Shown in pieces: positions 1 through 9,013 of a DNA stretch of 64,000 nt. The stretch is from NCBI RefSeq assembly GCF_017641085.1, contig NZ_JAEPPI010000001.1, positions 186,001 to 250,000 of the forward strand, given 5' to 3'. Made by a program: the position numbers and the translations under genes. Below the pieces are notes generated by a model. It made no database searches, was not told the origin of the DNA, and worked only from the letters and a program-made list of their open reading frames with translations. This stretch comes from Gracilimonas sp. Lineage in GTDB: Bacteria; Bacteroidota; Rhodothermia; Balneolales; Balneolaceae. Position 1 is the first letter of the stretch. Every line of letters begins with the position of its first letter.

Positions 1-616
1 GTTCGGGGTCAATTTTGTCTTCCTCAATCAGGTTGTTGATTCGCTCCATCAGCTTATCCCGCGCATCTTCAGCTCGCCCGGCTGTTTCTTTGGTGATGAT
101 TTCCAGGTTTTCATCAATAAACTCGATGCGGTCCACCAGGTCGTTTTTAAGCTGACTGCCTTCCTGGGTTCTCATTTTCAGGAGAGATTCCACCGCTTCT
201 GAAAGTGCTTTTTCAGCCACCTTCCATTTTTGTTCCAGCACTTCCTCGTCTTCTTCCTCATTAATAAACACATCGCCGAACTGGGTTATGTCTTTGATGG
301 AAATGGGATCTGAAATGCCGGCTGCTTCCCTGAGATTATCCAGAATTCGGGAATAACCTTTTACTTTCTTTTCATCCACCCGGATGGAAGGCTCACCCGT
401 TTCTGATTCCGACAGGTAAACGGTAATATTCAATTTACCACGATTAATCGTTTTCTGAACCAGCTCTTTGACTTCAAGTTCTTTGTCTTGCAAACGCTGT
501 GGCAGGCGAATACTCAGATCCAGATAGCGACTGTTTAGTGATTTAATTTCAACCGTGGCCGTGATGCCGTTTTCAGAGGCTTCTCCGCGACCAAAGCCGG
601 TCATTGATATAATCAT
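1..616 (-). CDS. YicC-like stress/RNase family protein (partial)
   Basis: The reading frame runs off the left window edge, so only about the first 205 residues are present. The protein opens MIISMTGFGRGEA, the hallmark start of the YicC/YloC family (YicC_N domain followed by DUF1732), and continues with NSRYLDLSIRLPQ and a charged helical stretch that fits the DUF1732 transition. Members of this family have been described as endoribonucleases. The ATG at 614-616 was chosen because it gives the canonical N-terminus; the internal ATG at 602-604 would cut it. The gene is divergent from the next one. Family call is firm; biochemical role is taken from the family. Confidence 0.85.
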   Translation of the reverse strand, partial: MIISMTGFGRGEASENGITATVEIKSLNSRYLDLSIRLPQRLQDKELEVKELVQKTINRGKLNITVYLSESETGEPSIRVDEKKVKGYSRILDNLREAAGISDPISIKDITQFGDVFINEEEDEEVLEQKWKVAEKALSEAVESLLKMRTQEGSQLKNDLVDRIEFIDENLEIITKETAGRAEDARDKLMERINNLIEEDKIDPE

Positions 617-697
617 GATAATCTTGATGATGAAAATTGAGCGAGAAAATACGAAAGTATATCCCCTTTAAAAACTTTACTCGAATTGGGAGTTAAA

Positions 698-854
698 GGT
701 GATGAAGTGAGGAGTGATAAAGTGATATGTTGATATGGTGATATGAAAAATTCGTAAATCGAACCTGACATGGTGAGTAGATCAGGTATGGATCTTTCGG
801 AGGTATCCTCAAGATGACCCCACTCCTCACTTCATCACCCTATCACTTTATCAC
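698..854. repeat. Inverted repeats in the 617-917 intergenic gap
   Basis: A perfect 19-base inverted repeat (698-716 with 821-839, gtgatgaagtgaggagtg core) lies between the divergent yicC-like and carbamoyltransferase genes. A second 13-base pair (714-726 with 842-854) overlaps it but is not nested, so both cannot form one simple hairpin. The arms are made of gtgat/atcac-type low-complexity units. No open reading frame is supported in this 301-base gap, which must also hold the promoters of both flanking genes. Confidence 0.7.
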
Positions 855-917
855 TCATCACTATTCCATTCAATGAAAGCGAAGTTTTGTTATCTTGGCA
901 GCCACTCAATTTTTGAT

Positions 918-2762
918 ATGACTATTTTAGGAATCTCAGCTTTTTATCATGATTCGGCGGCTTGTATAATTCAGGATGGCAGAATTGTAGCCGCAGCCCA
1001 GGAAGAACGGTTCACCCGAAAAAAACATGAGGAAGGATTTCCGTCTAATGCCATTCGGTTTTGCCTGGATTTTGCTGACATTAAGCTCGGGGACCTGGAT
1101 GCCATCGCTTTTTATGATAAGCCGTTGCTGAAGTTTGAACGCCTGCTGGAAACCTACCTTTCTTTTGCTCCGCGCGGTGTGAAGTCTTTTATAACCGCCA
1201 TGCCCGTCTGGTTAAAGGAAAAAATGTTCATGAAGCGGGTGATGCACGAGGAGCTTGCTAAAATCGGTGATTATGACCGAAAAGAGCTGAAGCTGCTGTT
1301 TCCCGAACATCATCTGAGTCATGCAGCCAGTGCCTTTTATCCATCTCCTTTTGAAGAATCAGCAATCCTCACCATCGATGGAGTGGGAGAGTGGGCCACC
1401 GCTTCCATTTGCTCTGGTAAAGGTTCTGAAATCACCATTTACCGGGAGTTAACTTTTCCGCATTCGCTGGGACTGCTCTACTCGGCCTTTACCTATTATT
1501 TGGGATTCAGGGTCAATTCCGGGGAGTATAAACTTATGGGGCTGGCACCTTATGGGAATCCGAATTCCAAAATGGTAGAGGAGTATATCTCTAAGATTAA
1601 GACAGATTTGATGGAGCTCAATGGCGATGGTTCCATTTATCTGAATCAGGATTACTTTGATTATGCTACCGGACTAAAAATGGTGAAGGAAAAGAAGTGG
1701 GAAGAACTCTTTGGCTTCCCAAAGAGGGAAGAAGAAGCGGAGCTGCAGCAGCATGAAGCGAATCTTGCCCTCGCCATTCAGAAAGTAACCGAAGAAGCGG
1801 TGCTGAAAATGGCAAAGGAAGCCCGGCGTTTGACGGACTCAAAGAATCTCTGCCTTGCCGGTGGGGTGGCACTGAACTGTGTAGCCAATGGGGCTATTCA
1901 GAATGAGGGGATTTTTGATGACATTTATATACAGCCGGCGGCGGGAGATGCAGGTGGATCGGTAGGGGCAGCACTTGCAGCCCACCATATTTATTTTGGG
2001 AAAGTCAGGAAGCCCCAGCAACCTGACGCCATGCAGGGCAGCTATTTGGGGCCCGATTTTCACGAATTTGAAATCCTGCAGCAGACCAAAAAATTCAAAC
2101 CCGTTTATGAGAAATTGGATGAATCAAAGCTCTATCCCAAAGTAGCGGAATGGCTGGATGAAGGGAATGTGGTTGGGTGGTTTCAGGGGCGGATGGAATT
2201 TGGCCCCCGTGCCTTAGGTGCACGATCCATTTTAGGTGATCCCCGAAATCCAAAGATGCAGAAAAAGCTGAATCTGAAGATCAAATACCGGGAATCGTTC
2301 AGGCCATTTGCTCCATCGGTGCTTGCAGAAGATGCAGGACAATTTTTCGAGTTGAAATCAGACTCACCGTATATGCTTTTGGTGCAGGAGGTGAAAGAGG
2401 AGCATCATAAAGAGTTGCCGGAAAACTATCACCAACTACCACTCAGAGAAAAACTGGCCTTTGAGCGTTCTGCTTTTCCTGCCATTACTCACATCGATTT
2501 TTCAGCTCGTATTCAAACGGTCCATCAAGAAACGAACCCAAGATACTGGAAGCTGTTAAGTGCATTTAAGGAACGTACCGGAGTGGGGATGGTGGTTAAC
2601 ACCAGCTTTAATGTTCGGGGTGAACCGATTGTATGTACTCCGGAAGATGCATATCGGTGTTTTATGAATACGGAAATGGATTATCTTGTGATTGGCAATT
2701 ATGTTTTTGATAAAGCTGAGCAGCCTGAGTGGGAGAAGGATATTAGATTTGAAAAGGATTGA
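918..2762 (+). CDS. NodU/CmcH (SxtI-like) carbamoyltransferase
   Basis: A 614-residue O-carbamoyltransferase homologue, expected to transfer a carbamoyl group from carbamoyl phosphate to a hydroxyl group via an adenylate. The N-terminal half (about 1-350) begins MTILGISAFYHDSAACIIQDG and carries HHLSHAASAFYPS and LTIDGVGEW, typical of the HSP70/actin-like kinase fold with a bound metal; LCLAGGVALNCVANG follows. The C-terminal half has GRMEFGPRALGARSILGDPR and NTSFNVRGEPIVCTPEDA, the Carbam_trans_C signatures. ATG 918 was chosen over an upstream in-frame ATG at 873 because it starts exactly at the conserved N-terminus. It is followed by SxtK-like and SxtJ-like membrane proteins, a trio also found in the saxitoxin cluster. 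Substrate unknown. Confidence 0.9.
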   Translation: MTILGISAFYHDSAACIIQDGRIVAAAQEERFTRKKHEEGFPSNAIRFCLDFADIKLGDLDAIAFYDKPLLKFERLLETYLSFAPRGVKSFITAMPVWLKEKMFMKRVMHEELAKIGDYDRKELKLLFPEHHLSHAASAFYPSPFEESAILTIDGVGEWATASICSGKGSEITIYRELTFPHSLGLLYSAFTYYLGFRVNSGEYKLMGLAPYGNPNSKMVEEYISKIKTDLMELNGDGSIYLNQDYFDYATGLKMVKEKKWEELFGFPKREEEAELQQHEANLALAIQKVTEEAVLKMAKEARRLTDSKNLCLAGGVALNCVANGAIQNEGIFDDIYIQPAAGDAGGSVGAALAAHHIYFGKVRKPQQPDAMQGSYLGPDFHEFEILQQTKKFKPVYEKLDESKLYPKVAEWLDEGNVVGWFQGRMEFGPRALGARSILGDPRNPKMQKKLNLKIKYRESFRPFAPSVLAEDAGQFFELKSDSPYMLLVQEVKEEHHKELPENYHQLPLREKLAFERSAFPAITHIDFSARIQTVHQETNPRYWKLLSAFKERTGVGMVVNTSFNVRGEPIVCTPEDAYRCFMNTEMDYLVIGNYVFDKAEQPEWEKDIRFEKD

Positions 2763-2780
2763 CAGCATAAATTGTAAATT

Positions 2781-2929
2781 CCGACGCAGAGCGTCAGGAA
2801 CCAGTTAGTTTATTAATAAAGTTGAGATGAATGCACATACAGAAACTGAATAATTAATCACTCTGGATCAGAATATTTACATAGTAGTTTTGTAAATGAA
2901 TCTCGTTCCTGACGCTCTGCGTTGGAACG
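2781..2929. repeat. Inverted REP-like repeat pair inside the carbamoyltransferase cluster
   Basis: cgcagagcgtcaggaac at 2785-2801 is matched by its exact reverse complement at 2905-2921; the match extends to about 23 bases with one mismatch. The right arm is itself palindromic (cgttcc at 2904-2909 pairs with ggaacg at 2924-2929). The pair fills most of the 172-base gap between the carbamoyltransferase and the SxtK-like gene, which otherwise looks like an operon. The roughly 100 bases between the arms are AT-rich and hold no supported gene. Confidence 0.7.
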
Positions 2930-2934
2930 AAAAA

Positions 2935-3096
2935 ATGTTGGATAATATGGAAACACTGAAAGATTTATGGAACTTCATGAAGCAGCGGAAGAAATTCTGG
3001 CTGGCTCCGGTTATCATTGTGCTGCTTTTACTCGGTTTTCTAATTGTGATTGGAGGCGGTTCATCCATCGCTCCATTCATTTATACCCTGTTTTAA
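2935..3096 (+). CDS. SxtK-like small membrane protein (DUF5989)
   Basis: About 53 residues. An amphipathic start (LKDLWNFMKQRKKFW) leads into one strongly hydrophobic membrane segment and a C-terminus GGGSSIAPFIYTLF, which is the conserved pattern of the DUF5989/SxtK family. The start could be ATG 2935 or ATG 2947 (METLKDLW); the family usually begins close to the latter. An in-frame ATG at 2896 lies inside the REP-like repeat and is unlikely. The stop is one base before the SxtJ-like start, so the two are probably translationally coupled. Function of the family is unknown; the steady association with carbamoyltransferases suggests a helper or membrane anchor. Confidence 0.8.
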   Translation: MLDNMETLKDLWNFMKQRKKFWLAPVIIVLLLLGFLIVIGGGSSIAPFIYTLF

Positions 3097-3097
3097 T

Positions 3098-3484
3098 ATG
3101 CTGGAACCTCGATCTCTCGAATTTATCAAGGAAGATCCGTCAACACCCAAAACACAGTTGGTGATTGTAACCGGGCTTCTGGTACTGGCCGCTATCTTTG
3201 ATAGTGAAGTCATCGCCTACCTTGCATTAGTAGTTGGGCTGTTGTCTTTTATCCCGCCTATTGGCAATATAATGGTTTGGGGATGGTACAAGCTGGCCGA
3301 AGGACTGGGTTGGTTCAATTCCCGGGTATTGCTATCGCTGGTTTATTATTTCATCGTGACGCCCATTGCCCTGTTGTTTCGATTGTTCGGGAATGATCCG
3401 CTGCTGCTGAAAGACACTAAAGGAAGTATGTATAACTGCCGCGAACATACTTACACGAAAGAAGACCTGGAAAACCCGTGGTAA
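3098..3484 (+). CDS. SxtJ-like membrane protein
   Basis: A 128-residue protein with three or so hydrophobic segments (TQLVIVTGLLVLAAIF, a long segment through LSFIPPIGNIMVW, and VLLSLVYYFIVTPIALLFRLFG), ending in DPLLLKDTKGSMYNCREH, a tail that matches the SxtJ family. ATG 3098 was chosen because it starts one base after the SxtK-like stop and skips an unrelated upstream extension. It overlaps the following beta-barrel gene by 7 bases. SxtJ function is not established; co-occurrence with carbamoyltransferase and SxtK is the only functional clue. Confidence 0.8.
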   Translation: MLEPRSLEFIKEDPSTPKTQLVIVTGLLVLAAIFDSEVIAYLALVVGLLSFIPPIGNIMVWGWYKLAEGLGWFNSRVLLSLVYYFIVTPIALLFRLFGNDPLLLKDTKGSMYNCREHTYTKEDLENPW

Positions 3485-4158
3485 AGAGAATAGTTTTAGT
3501 TGCTGTACTTGCGCTTATAGGTATCAGTTCCGGATTTGCACAGCATAAAATTGGGCTGAACATTGAAGCAGGACCGAATTTTGGCAACATCATTCAGAAT
3601 GAAAGCAAAGAATATGAATCAAATTTCGGTTCAGGATTTCAGGGAGGTGTGGGGCTGACTTACCGGATCTATTCCAAAGTTCACATCCAGACAGGTATTG
3701 GGTTTTCGCAGGTGAATTTGAGCAGAGATTATGATTCAGATCCATATCAAGGGCAGGGAGGACCTCAACTTCCGGCAATCATCCCTATGAAGTACGAATT
3801 TATGCTGATTGATGTGCCGGTAGAAGCCGGTTACTCGTTGTTGTTTGGTGATGTTGAGGTAGGTTTTCATGGGAGCCTTCGTCCCACATTTGTAACTGCG
3901 GTAAATAACGAACGTTACTTTTTCCAGGATGAAGACGGGGTTGCACAATTAGAGCTGGATATCTCGGATGAAATGAAACCTTTCATTTTGGTGGGAGAAG
4001 CCGGAGTTCAAATCCGCTATAGCCTGGACGAAAATACATCGGCTTTTGGTGGTTTTAAAGCTGGCTATGATCTAACCGGTATTCAAAAAAATAACGCCGG
4101 TAACGGACACCTGTTTCGGGCCGGATTTACATTAGGCCTGGCAATCAGCCTGAATTAA
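3478..4158 (+). CDS. Outer-membrane beta-barrel protein
   Basis: A 226-residue protein starting with GTG inside the end of the SxtJ-like gene. The N-terminus (VKRIVLVAVLALIGISSGFAQ) is a typical Sec signal peptide cleaved after FAQ. The rest alternates polar and aromatic residues in short strands (GLNIEAGPNFG, GGVGLTYRIY, VHIQTGIGFSQ, FGGFKAGYDL) and ends in a strand GHLFRAGFTLGLAISLN, as in OprF-like/porin-family barrels of Bacteroidota. The coupling to the carbamoyltransferase genes may be incidental. Its last four bases overlap the convergent msrB stop. Confidence 0.8.
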   Translation: MVKRIVLVAVLALIGISSGFAQHKIGLNIEAGPNFGNIIQNESKEYESNFGSGFQGGVGLTYRIYSKVHIQTGIGFSQVNLSRDYDSDPYQGQGGPQLPAIIPMKYEFMLIDVPVEAGYSLLFGDVEVGFHGSLRPTFVTAVNNERYFFQDEDGVAQLELDISDEMKPFILVGEAGVQIRYSLDENTSAFGGFKAGYDLTGIQKNNAGNGHLFRAGFTLGLAISLN

Positions 4159-4607
4159 CTTTCTTCCTCTACTTTCTCCAGGCTGACGGCATTCATGCAA
4201 TAGCGAAGGCCGCTGGGCTCAGGTCCGTCGGGAAAAACATGCCCCAGATGCGCATCACACACATTGCAAAGAGCTTCTATCCGTACCATGCCATGTGAGG
4301 AATCCATTTCATACTTGACGGCACTTTCTTCTACAGGTTGGGTAAAAGAAGGCCATCCGGAGCTGCTTTCGAATTTAGAAGTCCCGTCAAAGAGTTCGGT
4401 ACCACAGCAAACGCAGGCATATAAGCCGGGATCAAAACGGTAGCACATGTCGCTGGATCCGGGGCGTTCCGTCCCTTTCAACCGTGTGATGGCGAATTGT
4501 TCATCCGTGAGTTCCTGTTTCCATTCTTCCTCGGTCTTCTCAACTCTGCGGCTTGGATCGGGATTACCGTTTTTTGCAAATTCCTTTAGGTCTTTCCAGG
4601 TAAGCAT
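4155..4607 (-). CDS. msrB: Peptide-methionine (R)-S-oxide reductase MsrB
   Basis: A 150-residue MsrB that reduces methionine-R-sulfoxide in proteins. Two zinc-binding CxxC motifs are visible (CVCCG and CNVCDAHLGHVFPDGP), as are SGWPSF and the catalytic cysteine in RYCMNAVSL (family consensus RYCINSASL). No signal peptide, so cytoplasmic. The gene is convergent with the beta-barrel gene and overlaps its stop by 4 bases. Confidence 0.95.
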   Translation of the reverse strand: MLTWKDLKEFAKNGNPDPSRRVEKTEEEWKQELTDEQFAITRLKGTERPGSSDMCYRFDPGLYACVCCGTELFDGTSKFESSSGWPSFTQPVEESAVKYEMDSSHGMVRIEALCNVCDAHLGHVFPDGPEPSGLRYCMNAVSLEKVEEES

Positions 4608-4624
4608 TCTTAAGCGTGTTTAAA

Positions 4625-5548
4625 TCAATTTATAGTATCCACCGGACGTGCAATCATGATTCCGGTATTTTTTGAATTTGGTTTGAGGAAGGAACTCAGC
4701 GGCTCATCAGAAACTTCAACCTTAAGATTCGATTGTGAAGCATGCATCAGGTGGAGTTTGCCGTCAACTTCTACCAGAACACCAACGTGAGCTACATCCA
4801 GACCTTCAATGCTGGTTGTAAGCCCTATGATATCCCCCTCACGTAACAGATGCATTTTGTCTTCAATTTCTTCCTTGGGGATATAGAAATAATTTTTACC
4901 GGAGATTTCCTTCTCCTGATCAGCAACAACAGAAATGAAAGCAGGGTTTCGTTGAAGGTGCTTGTAACTATCAGGGTGCGTTGACATAAAATTAACTTCC
5001 ACATCAAGCGGAGCACCAAAACTGTCGGCCGGGGTGGTAACAAGATTGTTGGCTGCATTATTATAAATCCAGTCGCTGAAATAGTGCAGACGGGTAGGGT
5101 AATCTCCTTTCTTCCCATCACGATACCGGATTTTTTCAAGTTCCTGAGTGTATCGTTCAAAGGTTGCCTGATCAGATTTTAAGGTTCGAGCCAAAGCAAG
5201 GAGGTTTTCTGCATAGGTAGTGCAGTCCAAATCCCTCAAATTGACAATCAGCTTTTCTTGGTCGGTTACTTCCATGGCATGTGCTACATACTCATTCCCC
5301 AAAAAATACCGCCCGATATCCGGAATCAGCTTATGGATGGGCTGATCTTTTTGGGGCTCAAACTTTTGGATGATGTCCGAAAAGATGGCAACATCCTGCT
5401 GCGTATATACAATATCATCAGGCAGTTTTTGCTCTAAAGTATCGGTATTCTGGGCATAAGTATGGCCGCTTAAAGCGACAATAAGCACTACCAGGGAAGT
5501 CAGGTTTGTTTTCACAACTATGGGATTTGATTTCGCTGTTCTCACCAA
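4625..5548 (-). CDS. DUF1460 N-acetylmuramoyl-L-alanine amidase-like protein
   Basis: A 307-residue secreted protein. After a signal peptide (NLTSLVVLIVALSGHTYAQ) comes the DUF1460 domain, an NlpC/P60-like cysteine hydrolase fold. The catalytic cysteine is probably the one in LRDLDCTTYAENLLALA, and the histidine the one in GLDVAHVGVLVEVDGKLHLMHAS. Structures of family members from Bacteroidota were described as cell-wall amidases. It lies 17 bases upstream of msrB on the same strand. Confidence 0.8.
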   Translation of the reverse strand: MVRTAKSNPIVVKTNLTSLVVLIVALSGHTYAQNTDTLEQKLPDDIVYTQQDVAIFSDIIQKFEPQKDQPIHKLIPDIGRYFLGNEYVAHAMEVTDQEKLIVNLRDLDCTTYAENLLALARTLKSDQATFERYTQELEKIRYRDGKKGDYPTRLHYFSDWIYNNAANNLVTTPADSFGAPLDVEVNFMSTHPDSYKHLQRNPAFISVVADQEKEISGKNYFYIPKEEIEDKMHLLREGDIIGLTTSIEGLDVAHVGVLVEVDGKLHLMHASQSNLKVEVSDEPLSSFLKPNSKNTGIMIARPVDTIN

Positions 5549-5573
5549 TAGTAAGAATTAATTTGGTAACAGA

Positions 5574-7493
5574 TTATTGTGTTTTGTTTGATTCAGACTT
5601 CTCAAGCAACTCATCTACTTCTTTACCTGAAATCTCCTCTTTTTCGAGAAGCAGATTGGCGACTTTATCTAATACTTCCCGGTTTTCTTTAAGTGTTTTC
5701 AGGGCACGGTTGAATGCCTCTTCTGATATTTTCTGAATCTCTTCATCAATTTCGCGGGCGGTGGAATCGCTGTATTCCCGCTGGCGACTCATATCCCTTC
5801 CAAGGAACACTTCCTGTTCTTCGCTCCCGAAGGAGACGTGTCCGAAACGGTCGCTCATGCCTAAGTCCAGTACCATTTTTCGGGAAAGTTTAGCGACCTG
5901 CTTCAAATCATCCTGAGCTCCACTGGTGGATGTTTCAAAAATGAGGTCTTCAGCAGCTCTTCCACCCATTATTACCGCTAATCGGTCAAGGAGATATTCT
6001 CTTTTATAAATGTATTTCTCTTTCTCGGGCAGCTGCTGGGTTACGCCCATTGCTTTACCCCGGGGTATGATTGTGACCTTGTGGATGGGATCGGAGTGGG
6101 GCAAAATAGCAGCCACCAAAGCATGACCGGCCTCATGATAGGCCAGCATTTTCTTCTCGTCGTCATCAATGGTGATTCCATCTCGTTCAAGTCCCATAAG
6201 GACTTTATCACGAGCCTGGTCGATATCATTCATCACAATTTCCTTCCGTTTATTTCGGCCGGCATACAGCGAGGCTTCGTTAAGCAGGTTTTCCAGATCG
6301 GCTCCGCTGAACCCGGGTGTACTCCGGGCAATCTGCTCTAAATCCACGTCTTCTGCGAACGGCTTTCCTTTGGCGTGAATTTTAAGGATCTCGTGCCGGG
6401 CCGATTGCTTGGGCAAGTTTACGGTGATTCGCCGGTCAAAGCGTCCGGGCCGAAGCAGCGCTTTATCCAGAATATCCGGACGATTAGTTGCGGCCATAAC
6501 CACCACGCTTTCGGTAGGCTCAAAACCGTCCAGCTCGGAGAGTAATTGATTCAGGGTCTGCTCGCGCTCATCGTGTCCACCGCCAAGACCGGCACCGCGT
6601 CTTCGGCCAATGGAGTCAATTTCATCAATAAAAATAATGCTGGGAGAGGTTTTCTTCGCTTTTTCAAACATATCGCGGACCCGCTTAGCTCCAACCCCAA
6701 CAAACATTTCCATGAAATCGGAACCGGAAATACTGTAAAAGGGAACATCGGCCTCACCCGCTGCGGCTTTAGCCATCAGGGTTTTACCGGTACCCGGAGG
6801 CCCCACCATCAGCAAACCCTTGGGCAGTTTGGCTCCGATTTCCTGAAACCGGTCCGGTTCTTTTAAAAACTCTATAATTTCCTGAAGCTCTTTTTTGGCA
6901 TTGTCGAGGCCTGCCACATCATCGAAGGTGGTGTCTTGTTTCTCAGGTTCCTGTAGCTTGGCTTTGCTTTTCCCGATGTTGAAAATTCCCTGGCTTTGAG
7001 ATTTCATCCGCTGGTAAAACATGAAGCCCATAAATAAAATGAACAGTATGGGAAGGGTGATCAGGACGATATACCACCAGTCGTAGTCAGATTCGGGTCG
7101 GGCGGAAACAGCTACGTCATATTTCTCAAGTTGGGCGTATAAATTGTCATCACCAAAAGAGGGGATGTAGGTGGAGAAGTTTTTTGACTGAAGGGTATCA
7201 TCCGCAGATACATTCAAAACCTGCGGAGACTTGAATTCTCCCTGTATATAGTCTCCCTGAACCCGGACGCGTTCTACATTTCCATTATTAAGTTGTTTTC
7301 TAAACTCGGAATATTCTATTTCAGCGGAGCCAGTGAAGCCATCTCCAGACATATACCAGTTATAAAGCAGTGCAATAACAATCAGCCAGAGCAGGGCGCT
7401 GGTCCAGCTGAAATTACCCGGTCTTTGTTGGGGAGACCATTTCCCGGTTTTCTTTTTCTTTTCTCTCTGCTTTTCCTGTTTTTCTTCAGACAA
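5574..7493 (-). CDS. ftsH: ATP-dependent zinc metalloprotease FtsH
   Basis: A 639-residue membrane-anchored AAA+ protease that degrades unneeded or damaged membrane and cytosolic proteins. Layout: basic N-terminus, membrane segment about 31-47, periplasmic domain, second membrane segment about 141-159, AAA domain with Walker A GPPGTGKT (231-238), Walker B IIFIDE (286-291) and SRH region, then the zinc protease site HEAGH (453-457) and a coiled C-terminus. All key residues are present. It follows the phosphohexomutase gene after a 164-base gap and so probably has its own promoter. Confidence 0.97.
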   Translation of the reverse strand: MSEEKQEKQREKKKKTGKWSPQQRPGNFSWTSALLWLIVIALLYNWYMSGDGFTGSAEIEYSEFRKQLNNGNVERVRVQGDYIQGEFKSPQVLNVSADDTLQSKNFSTYIPSFGDDNLYAQLEKYDVAVSARPESDYDWWYIVLITLPILFILFMGFMFYQRMKSQSQGIFNIGKSKAKLQEPEKQDTTFDDVAGLDNAKKELQEIIEFLKEPDRFQEIGAKLPKGLLMVGPPGTGKTLMAKAAAGEADVPFYSISGSDFMEMFVGVGAKRVRDMFEKAKKTSPSIIFIDEIDSIGRRRGAGLGGGHDEREQTLNQLLSELDGFEPTESVVVMAATNRPDILDKALLRPGRFDRRITVNLPKQSARHEILKIHAKGKPFAEDVDLEQIARSTPGFSGADLENLLNEASLYAGRNKRKEIVMNDIDQARDKVLMGLERDGITIDDDEKKMLAYHEAGHALVAAILPHSDPIHKVTIIPRGKAMGVTQQLPEKEKYIYKREYLLDRLAVIMGGRAAEDLIFETSTSGAQDDLKQVAKLSRKMVLDLGMSDRFGHVSFGSEEQEVFLGRDMSRQREYSDSTAREIDEEIQKISEEAFNRALKTLKENREVLDKVANLLLEKEEISGKEVDELLEKSESNKTQ

Positions 7494-7566
7494 ATCAGGT
7501 GTTGTTTGATGATTGTTCCAGTAAAAAGTAAAAGGTGTTGTATTTGCACCATTTAGAACAATGAAA

Positions 7567-7602
7567 GAGGCCGGTTTAGTTTCTTTAAACTATAACAGCC
7601 TC
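7567..7602. terminator. Possible hairpin between phosphohexomutase and ftsH
   Basis: gaggc (7567-7571) pairs with gcctc (7598-7602), and inside it tagttt-cttt-aaacta forms a second 6-base stem. On the minus strand this lies after the phosphohexomutase stop and before ftsH, where a terminator or leader hairpin would fit, but there is no clear U-tract. Confidence 0.3.
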
Positions 7603-7657
7603 GATTTATCCGAACCGGGTAATTAAATATCAGTTTATAACCTGCCGGAGCCGGCGA

Positions 7658-9007
7658 TCACTTCAGTAAATCAAAAATCTTCCCGGCAAATGCTTTGGCT
7701 GCTTCCGGTGATTTCCCCTCTGAGTAAATACGGATAATAGGTTCGGTATTTGATTTCCGAAGATGAACCCAGCCTTCTGCAAAGTCTATTTTCACCCCGT
7801 CAACGGTGTTGGGATCCAGGCTGGAGAAGTGTTCCTTAACCATTTCGAGCACTTCATCAGCATCTTTGCCAAGCTCATCCAGCTGGATTTTATTCTTGCT
7901 CATGAAGTAATCCGGCAGCGTGGCTCTGTATTCGGATGAACTCATGTCTTTTTCGGTAAGCAGCTGCAGCACCATGGCTATTCCGACCAGTGCATCCCGC
8001 CCGTAATGCAGATCCGGACAAATAACTCCGCCGTTTCCTTCACCACCAATAACGGCATCTTGTTCCTGCATCACTTTTACTACGTTAATTTCACCTACTG
8101 CAGAGCGGTAACAGGTTTGGTCATACTCGCGGGCAACATCATCAGAAACCCGGGATGAAGACAGGTTGGTGGCACAAGGGCCGGGCTTTTTGTTTAGTAT
8201 AAAATCAAAGGCTGCGGCTTGGGTATATTCTTCTCCAAAAAGCTTCCCGTTGTTATCTACCAGGGCAAGCCGGTCGGCATCGGGATCGGTTACCACTCCC
8301 AGATCAACCTGTTTCTCTTTAACCAAATCACAGATTTCGGTGAGATGTTCGGGCAATGGTTCCGGGTTATGGGGAAACAAACCGTTAGGGGTGCAGTGGA
8401 TTTTATGAACCGTTTTCACTCCCAGTTTTTCTAACAGCCTTGGGATGGCTTCAGAGCCGGCGCCGTTTACTGCATCAACGGCCACAGAGAAATCCCTGTC
8501 AGCAATTTTGTCAGCATGGATGTATGGTAGGTCTAATATCTTTTCGATATGGTGATCCAGTAAATCTTCGTCCTCCCGAATAACGCCAATTTTATCGTAC
8601 GGCTGATATTCAAACTGCTCACTTTCCGAAATGCGAATAACTTCATTCCCCTGATCGGCATCGAGGAATTCACTTTTGCTGTTCAATAATTTGAGGGCAT
8701 TCCACTGAGCCGGATTATGGCTGGCAGAAATAATGATTCCACCGGCGGCTTTATGTTTCAGGACGCCCATCGCAACTGTAGGAGTAGGCACAACGCCTAC
8801 TTTGATCACATCGCAACCTACGGAAGCGAGGGTGGCCGCGATAATGTCTTCACAAATTTTACCTGTCACGCGGGAATCTCTTCCCACAACAACGGTTCCG
8901 CCTTTCAGCCAGGTACCGTAGGCAGCTGTAAATCGGGTTAAGTTTTGCGGGGTGAGATCGGTTCCAAAAATGCCCCGGATGCCCGAGACGGATATCATTA
9001 ATGCCAT
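7658..9007 (-). CDS. glmM: Phosphohexomutase (phosphoglucosamine/phosphomannomutase, GlmM-like)
   Basis: A 449-residue alpha-D-phosphohexomutase. It starts ISVSGIRGIFGTDLTP, has the phosphoserine loop SASHNPAQWNALK (catalytic serine about residue 96), the magnesium loop TDPDADR, the sugar-binding loop GEGNGGVI and the phosphate-binding loop RKSNTEPIIRIYSEG. The archaeal-like sugar loop fits enzymes that can act as GlmM or as phosphomannomutase/phosphoglucomutase, so the precise substrate is not settled. It is 6 bases downstream of the SGNH-TPR gene, probably in one transcript with it. The product would feed peptidoglycan and the surface-sugar pathways. Confidence 0.8.
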   Translation of the reverse strand: MALMISVSGIRGIFGTDLTPQNLTRFTAAYGTWLKGGTVVVGRDSRVTGKICEDIIAATLASVGCDVIKVGVVPTPTVAMGVLKHKAAGGIIISASHNPAQWNALKLLNSKSEFLDADQGNEVIRISESEQFEYQPYDKIGVIREDEDLLDHHIEKILDLPYIHADKIADRDFSVAVDAVNGAGSEAIPRLLEKLGVKTVHKIHCTPNGLFPHNPEPLPEHLTEICDLVKEKQVDLGVVTDPDADRLALVDNNGKLFGEEYTQAAAFDFILNKKPGPCATNLSSSRVSDDVAREYDQTCYRSAVGEINVVKVMQEQDAVIGGEGNGGVICPDLHYGRDALVGIAMVLQLLTEKDMSSSEYRATLPDYFMSKNKIQLDELGKDADEVLEMVKEHFSSLDPNTVDGVKIDFAEGWVHLRKSNTEPIIRIYSEGKSPEAAKAFAGKIFDLLK

Positions 9008-9013
9008 GATGAA

